In this document: piece by piece, positions 63,898 through 64,000 of the stretch
Layout of the letters: each line of letters opens with the position of its first letter
Position numbering within the stretch: position 1 is the first letter of the stretch
Source of the DNA: CAVVGB01 sp963747715
Lineage (GTDB): Bacteria > Actinomycetota > Thermoleophilia > Gaiellales > Gaiellaceae
DNA: 64,000 bases
Assembly (NCBI GenBank): GCA_963747715.1
Contig: CAVVGB010000008.1
Span: 190,436-254,435 of the forward strand
Direction of reading: 5' to 3'
Made by a program: the position numbers and the translations under genes
The notes under the pieces: model-generated
The model's database searches: none
Told to the model about the DNA's origin: nothing
Seen by the model: the letters and a program-made list of their open reading frames with translations, nothing else

Positions 63898-64000
63898 CGA
63901 TCAAGGGTACGGCGACGACGCTTCCGAGTTCCGGGCTCCACACGGCTCCGGGGCGATCCATCCGGCAGGTTCCGGGCCGGCGGAGTCCGGTGGAGGCCTC

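Overview
This high-GC actinobacterial window is best read as a chimeric contig. Bases 1 to about 39,120 look like a deep-branching actinobacterium of the Thermoleophilia/Gaiellales kind. Bases about 39,125 to 64,000 look like a Nakamurella- or Frankineae-like member of the Actinomycetia. These placements are inferred from gene content, not from a search. At the join a parB gene is cut after its helix-turn-helix begins, and the C-terminal third of an aerobic glycerol-3-phosphate dehydrogenase starts in another frame. Each half carries its own birA and its own acyl-CoA carboxylase genes.

Left half. It starts with a partial polX, a polyprenol-phosphate mannosyltransferase, thioredoxin, thiD-thiL, a YprA/MrfA-type helicase, a type II NADH dehydrogenase, a GNAT acetyltransferase and a three-domain LigD. 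A minus-strand lipid block follows: accD-accA, an arginase-like gene, a HAD hydrolase, then fabF-fabG-fabD-fabH-fabZ with a small ECF sigma factor upstream. birA faces away from it. Next come a secreted PGRP amidase, an nfeD-SPFH membrane pair, galT and a MerR regulator.

The rest of the left half is the chromosomal origin. On the minus strand run dnaA, dnaN, recF, dciA, gyrB and gyrA; on the plus strand run rpmH, rnpA, yidD, yidC, jag, rsmG, parA and parB. Between dnaA and rpmH lie five DnaA-box-like sites and a good dnaA promoter. A hairpin directly before gyrB covers its ribosome binding site.

Right half. It keeps much of the order of the mycobacterial accA3-maf-accE5-accD5-birA-PH protein-GtrA-purK-purE-fadE25 locus. 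Inserted in it are yggS, an HMG-CoA lyase, a HEAT protein, a second carboxyltransferase, and a giant ECF sigma factor fused to a zinc anti-sigma-like module, membrane segment and exported domains, with a degenerate GGDEF gene nearby. After fadE come a DHFR-like reductase, a YCII (DGPF) protein with its ECF42-type sigma factor, a flippase-like membrane protein and a nitroreductase-family protein. Three tandem copies of a 71-74 bp repeat lie between the GtrA gene and the sigma fusion.

Seven genes are broken by single-base indels, nearly all one extra base, often in short G/C runs, while the protein stays conserved on both sides. I read these as sequence errors, so the affected genes are annotated across the shifts.
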